DNA of 64,000 nucleotides. It comes from Primula veris (lineage: Eukaryota; Streptophyta; Magnoliopsida; Ericales; Primulaceae). The stretch's first letter is position 1. Each line of letters begins with the position of its first letter. Below, piece after piece: positions 59,366 to 64,000 of this stretch. The DNA lies in NCBI GenBank assembly GCA_963682055.1, contig OY821746.1, positions 9,325,992 to 9,389,991 of the forward strand. The letters run 5' to 3'. A program made the translations under genes and the position numbers. The notes under the pieces were generated by a model that was not told the DNA's origin, did not search any database, and saw only the letters and a program-made list of their open reading frames with translations.

Positions 59366-61542
59366 TGTAAAATCCCGTATTTTATTTTATTATATTTAGT
59401 CACTAATGTTAATATTTTAGGATTGTTTCGATATTTTGGTAAACTTGGTGGTGTTATTAGTGGTACTAATAATTTGTAACTCAGACTAGTAATATGGACG
59501 GAATACAACACATTAAAAAATAATAGAAGTTATGTGTAGGATTAAATTCAAAGAAAAAGGAAACGGTCAGATTGATTGATTGGAGAATAAATGTTCACCG
59601 TTTTCTTTTCCTATGCGTATAAGTAAGAGGCAGGGCTGTTAGTCTGATAAAACTCCCCACAATCATAGTTAAGCAGTAGTATATATATATATATAGTAGT
59701 AAGAAGAGAGAGAGAGATGGAGATAGCACAGCAGGCCGCCTTGGGGTCTAATTTCTTTTCATCAAGGTAACTTCATCGTCTCATTTCCTTTCTAGGATTG
59801 TTTGATAACATAAAAGTTAGGGTTCTTCTTGGAATTAGAAATATACAACGGATAATTGAGAATAAGAAAATAACGAGTAAAAGAATCTATTGATATTGTG
59901 CAATACGACCTCCAGTTAGTAGTACTATATTACTTAATGTATGCGCAGTTATTAGGTAGAATCTTTTGACAGATTTATTAATTGGTTAACTCGATGAAAA
60001 TATGTTAGTATACATGATTATTACAATTTTGGGTATTAGAATTGATAAGTATAAACTTAACTGATAGCATGAGACTTGGATATTTAAGGTTGAATTGGAG
60101 GAATTCATGGGGCTTGTTATGAGTTTGGATGTTTTACATGTTATATCAACTCAAGACGGCAGTCACCTATTTTACTGTTACCAAGAAAAAATATAGTTTT
60201 TGGACCATGAGAATGTGTTTTAGAGTGTAACATCTTTAGACACTTTTCTCTTTTGATATTATGTATTATTTTAGGTAAAGGTTTAGTATGATCTGTTATG
60301 AGTTATGGCAGTCGTTTTTAACATAGGTTGGCTGAATAAGTAAATTGAATGAAGTCGATGTACACTTGTTTTGACAATTAACTATTATATATATATATAT
60401 ATATATTTATAGGTTAAGCTGTTTTTGGTAGCCTTGTTTAATAAAGACATTCGGGTTAACGACAATCCGAGTCAGGTGAGTGGGTTTTGTCTTACTATTA
60501 CAAAGTATTCCGTTACACATTTTTGACAAGTATCGCAAGCTCGTTTTATTATTATCAAAGTACTATCTATATTTATATGATTTCTGTATCAAAGATTTGA
60601 ATGAGATTATTATTTTTGTATCAAAGAACAAAGAAAGTGATTATGTGCATCTTCTGTACAAAGATTTGAATGAGATTATTATTTTTTATGATTTGCGTAT
60701 GATTTGTATTTGGGACCATGAGAATAAGTCCAACGGAGAATCCCCAAATAACGGGAAGAGGAAAGTGGGGTGACGTTGGCAACTAAACGAAAGAGTTTAG
60801 TTCTCAACGGTTAACTTAGCGATTGTACATAGCTTCGTTAACCGGAACGTTTTAAGGAAGAGACTCACCCGTCATGTTATGGTGACCTTAATTACGTAGT
60901 GCACGTATGGTTTATACACCTGAGAAAAAGATCGACGGTAAAGAGATTAAGTAAGTCAATCGGGCTTGATATCCTAAGATATACATGTTATCATTTTGAT
61001 TTTATCATAAAAAGAAAGAAAGAGATTTTTATTATTATTATTGCGATGGATTTTTAAACTTGATGAACGAAAATTGAAGAGTTTATTCTAAATACTTATG
61101 CATTGGGAATTTTATTTGAAGAAAATATTATTTTGCAAGAAACTGAAAAGAAAAATCTTATTTTCGACCCGTATTATATATTGTGAGGCGTTCTCTCTCA
61201 TTGAGCTCGTTTGGCTCACCCCTCTCCTTTTTAAAATGTTTTCATGTTAACGAGCAGTTAATTAGAGTTGATATCGAGTCAGTTTAGGGACCAGACAGAC
61301 CTTTAAGATTATGCGTTAATTCCGCTGCGATTACATTTTTATTTTAGCTTGTAAGAGATTAAGTTCTTGTAATTAACGTAATTTTCGAGATTATATTTAA
61401 TGAAACTTTTGATAGAAATTTGAGTCGATTTAATGAGTAATTTAGTGAGATTTTTATAGTTGTTCTATTTAGGCTTTGTTTAGCACGTGCCGCTACACGT
61501 GTTATTCAGTCGTGTGACACCCATCGGGTCTGGGATGTTACA
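59366..61542 (+). repeat. 3' LTR of the large element
   Basis: 2,177 bp; compared with the 5' LTR it has an extra TTTGAATGAGATTATTATTT copy at about 60,595-60,616, a longer (AT)n at about 60,388-60,406 and scattered substitutions. Confidence 0.95.
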
Positions 61543-63066
61543 GATTTGGCCGTCGCTTATTGAACTTATTTTTGTAATGTTCCAACCAAATATACCGATT
61601 CGTTGCACCATTGGATGGAGGATCGAAACTTCCGTTCAGACCAAAATCAAAGTGAGACCAATGTTTTGATACCAAATAAAGTGACATTGATATGACTGAC
61701 GGTCATAAAATTATCAAAAACAGTATTCAGTTTATTAAAGACAAAAGTTTCAAATCATCAACAAAAAGAAGATAGTCAATTGCTACCATAAGATGTGAAA
61801 AATTTACAACAACTTTTATGAACTGTGTAGAAGAACAAATAGAAGTCTGATTTTTTCTTATTATTTATTAGCACTATAAGATTTTATTTCATCGAAATTT
61901 TTATTGTTTTAAGTTGATTTACGATGTAATAATATTATTACGGCCATTTATTATTAATTAAATAGTGGGTTTAGTCATCAATTTATATATTTTTTTAAAA
62001 TACAATACTATTGTATTTTAGTTCATGGTATATATTGAGTTTTCCCACCCTTTGTAATAATCTTCAATTCGCCACTAATTATAATTTTTCTAGTTGTAGC
62101 TTTATTAAGTACAATGATCTATTTTATATAATTTCAAATTATTTAAAAAATCAATATCTCAATATATATTAAAATATTTTATAAATTAATATCTCAGTAT
62201 ATACTAATCATTAATAATTTTTTATAAAAAGTGAGACATAAATATTTTAAAGAATAAAAATTTATTGTAATGTTGGGAGTCACCGTCGTGAGTTGGCGAT
62301 GGAATAATAGGGTGTGAATATATATTACACTATAATTTTCTGAACGGTTTTGCTAAATACGACAATAACTAAGCATGGCTATATCAATTAATGTAACAAT
62401 TATCACATTAATTATTCAAAGATTCTAAATTTAACAAAATCATGTACACTCGGAGTTGGAATTTATTTTAATCAAAATCATTTAATTTCTAAATTCAATG
62501 AAGGATGTACAAGAAATATGCAACAGTGATGTTTGATCTTTTCTCTCATTCATAAAGAGATCCAATTTTTATAGATATTATTCAAAACTCACTGTTGTAA
62601 AATATTATCTAAAAAAAATAGTCTTTTGAACCTACAACTTCTAATACTTGTAAGTAAATTTCGAAATGAAAACAAGGATTGCATGTTTGACAAACTTAAA
62701 AGACGCATAGGTGAAATTCATGAAAATTATTTTTATAAAAAAATTAACAATATAATTTTTTTGCGTTAAATGTATATTTAACATTTTACTTCAAAATTTG
62801 TAAGTTATATATTCTAAAAGGGAAGTAGAGAGGCTATATAATTCTGAATATAGAAGTAATCTAGTTAATTAATGCTCTAAATGTTACAAACAATAATGTA
62901 TAAACCTATACAATATCACTTCCATTTTAAAAGTATAACTAAAAGATTGAAAATAGATTGGATCCTATTTTATACTCTAATTAAACGCACAAGTTAGTTT
63001 TTCCCTTCTGCCAAATTTGTATCATTTTTGTGCTGTGTAGTTGAGTATGGTATCTTATACCATGAT
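61543..63066. other. Right flank of the large element
   Basis: Resumes the CACTA-like or host sequence (GATTTGGCCGTCGC), then long AT-rich DNA without a supported gene. Confidence 0.4.
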
Positions 63067-63190
63067 CACTACAAAAAAAATGTCAGTTTACCATCAGAGT
63101 GTCTGTTGCTAAACTGGTGGTAAAGTGAGTGTCGTTAAATTTAACAACAGTTTAGCAACAATTTTTATAAAATAAGCTACTGTTATCTTA
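63067..63190. mobile_element. CACTA-like MITE fragment with hairpin
   Basis: CACTACAAAAAAAATGTCAG is followed by GTTGCTAAACTG and, 30 bp on, its near-perfect inverse CAGTTTAGCAAC. Same family features as 40137-40310. Confidence 0.5.
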
Positions 63191-64000
63191 AACTTTTCTT
63201 TTAGTGGATTGTATAAGGGGGTCTTATTAAAAAGAATCCAAATATTCCAAATTATATTTTCTATATTGTTTTGGATAAGATAAAGTACATATTATCTTTA
63301 TTTAGAGCATTGATCTTACCACTCATAGATAGCAACCATATATCTCACCCGTTGACGTCGTGTATCTGTTTCTTGAAAATAAAAAATGTTACAAGCAACT
63401 TTCAAAACGGGACATAAAAGAGGGAATATGCTGCAAATGAGCTTAAATACAAAGCCCAAATTCTGCTACAGCTTGAAGAAAATATTGTTTCGAGCTAAAA
63501 ATATATTCAAATTATGAAAAGCCATTAATTAGTTTTAACTTTAATTTAGCGATGAGTAAATTACGAAATTTCATCGTCTATTAATTATGTATATATATAT
63601 ATATAACACGTTCTCATATACAATTTGTCAATAAAATAACTAATTTTGTTTGTTGAGGCAGGCCAGTGTGCATTTATAGATGCCCATCCCCTAATCTCCA
63701 GATGACACTTTAACCTTCAGTTCTATCTTTTTGTCGACTAAGCGTATCAAATGCTTCAATATAATACCTTTACTGTTTTGAAGAAACCGAAAAGATCTTA
63801 ACAGTGTAACCTTATTATTAACTGGAAAACTTAATAGGCTTCATACTAATTAACCTTATTACACAGGCATAATAATTAACTATGGTATATTGACTTCATC
63901 ATTTGTAGTAAAGGAAGTTTATTTACAAAGATCTGCTGAACTGTTGATTAAGCTAAGCTTGGGTCGCGATATATGTTTTGAGTGTAGTATTCTTAGCTCG
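63191..64000. other. AT-rich right end of the window
   Basis: No gene or element recognised; a short (AT)n lies at about 63,591-63,604. Confidence 0.4.

Larger units (their letters stand above)
50122..61542 (+). mobile_element. Large non-coding LTR retrotransposon (LARD-like, probably Gypsy-derived)
   Basis: LTRs at 50122-52254 (2,133 bp) and 59366-61542 (2,177 bp), both TGTAAAATCCCG...GGATGTTACA, flanked by GATTT (50117-50121 and 61543-61547). The primer site TGGTATCAGAG (52260-52270) matches initiator tRNA-Met. Before the 3' LTR comes TTTCGGGACGAAACTTCTGT, a hallmark of Del/Tekay-type Gypsy elements. Without the nested Copia the interior is about 4 kb and shows no gag or pol motif in any frame I read. 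It would need proteins supplied by a partner. Confidence 0.88.

Noticed and set aside
50122..61542. Two duplicated host loci (50.1-52.3 and 59.4-61.5 kb)
   Set aside because: TG...CA ends, a 5-bp GATTT duplication and an adjacent tRNA-Met primer site identify them as LTRs.

Overview
This window looks like AT-rich nuclear DNA of a flowering plant, most likely a eudicot. The reasons are an intron-rich aconitase relative, a subgroup-18 (GAMYB-type) R2R3-MYB gene, a secreted glycine-rich wall protein, and plant-type LINEs, Copia, Gypsy/Tat and Cassandra retroelements. I cannot name the species. All calls rest on reading the sequence; no database search was run.

Layout. 1-3.7 kb: a decayed aconitase copy on the minus strand, running towards the left edge. 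4.5-8.4 kb: a small tandem duplication split by a 5'-truncated LINE, with a tRNA-like SINE beside it. 12.6-15.7 kb: an apparently intact three-exon R2R3-MYB gene with a diverged miR159-like site. 16.5-22.2 kb: a 40-bp poly(G) tract, nested terminal-inverted-repeat elements, a 'tail-only' retroposition scar and a foldback element rich in AACAGTCTGAATACAAG-type motifs. 25.3-26.6 kb: a single-exon glycine-rich protein gene with homogenised 126-bp repeats, plus a TATA box.

28.0-39.8 kb: an 11.8-kb Ty3/Gypsy element of the Tat (Ogre/Retand-like) type with two LTRs and a GTACC target duplication. It encodes gag, protease, RT, two RNase H domains and integrase, now broken. A Cassandra TRIM with 5S-rRNA-like LTRs sits inside pol. 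Downstream of pol lie a 78-bp tandem array and a three-exon gene on the opposite strand with its own TATA box. A solo LTR of the same family is at 41.9-42.6 kb. 43.3-49.2 kb: a nearly full-length LINE whose two ORFs carry few lesions. 50.1-61.5 kb: a large LTR element (2.1-kb LTRs, no detectable coding capacity) inserted in CACTA-like DNA and itself holding a Copia element that has lost RT/RNase H. The rest is AT-rich sequence without recognisable genes.

Only two ordinary host genes look functional: the MYB and the glycine-rich protein. The most unusual unit is the antisense spliced gene and tandem array in the Tat element. Several stops in the retroelements look like TGG-to-TGA changes, as expected from deamination of methylated, silenced DNA.
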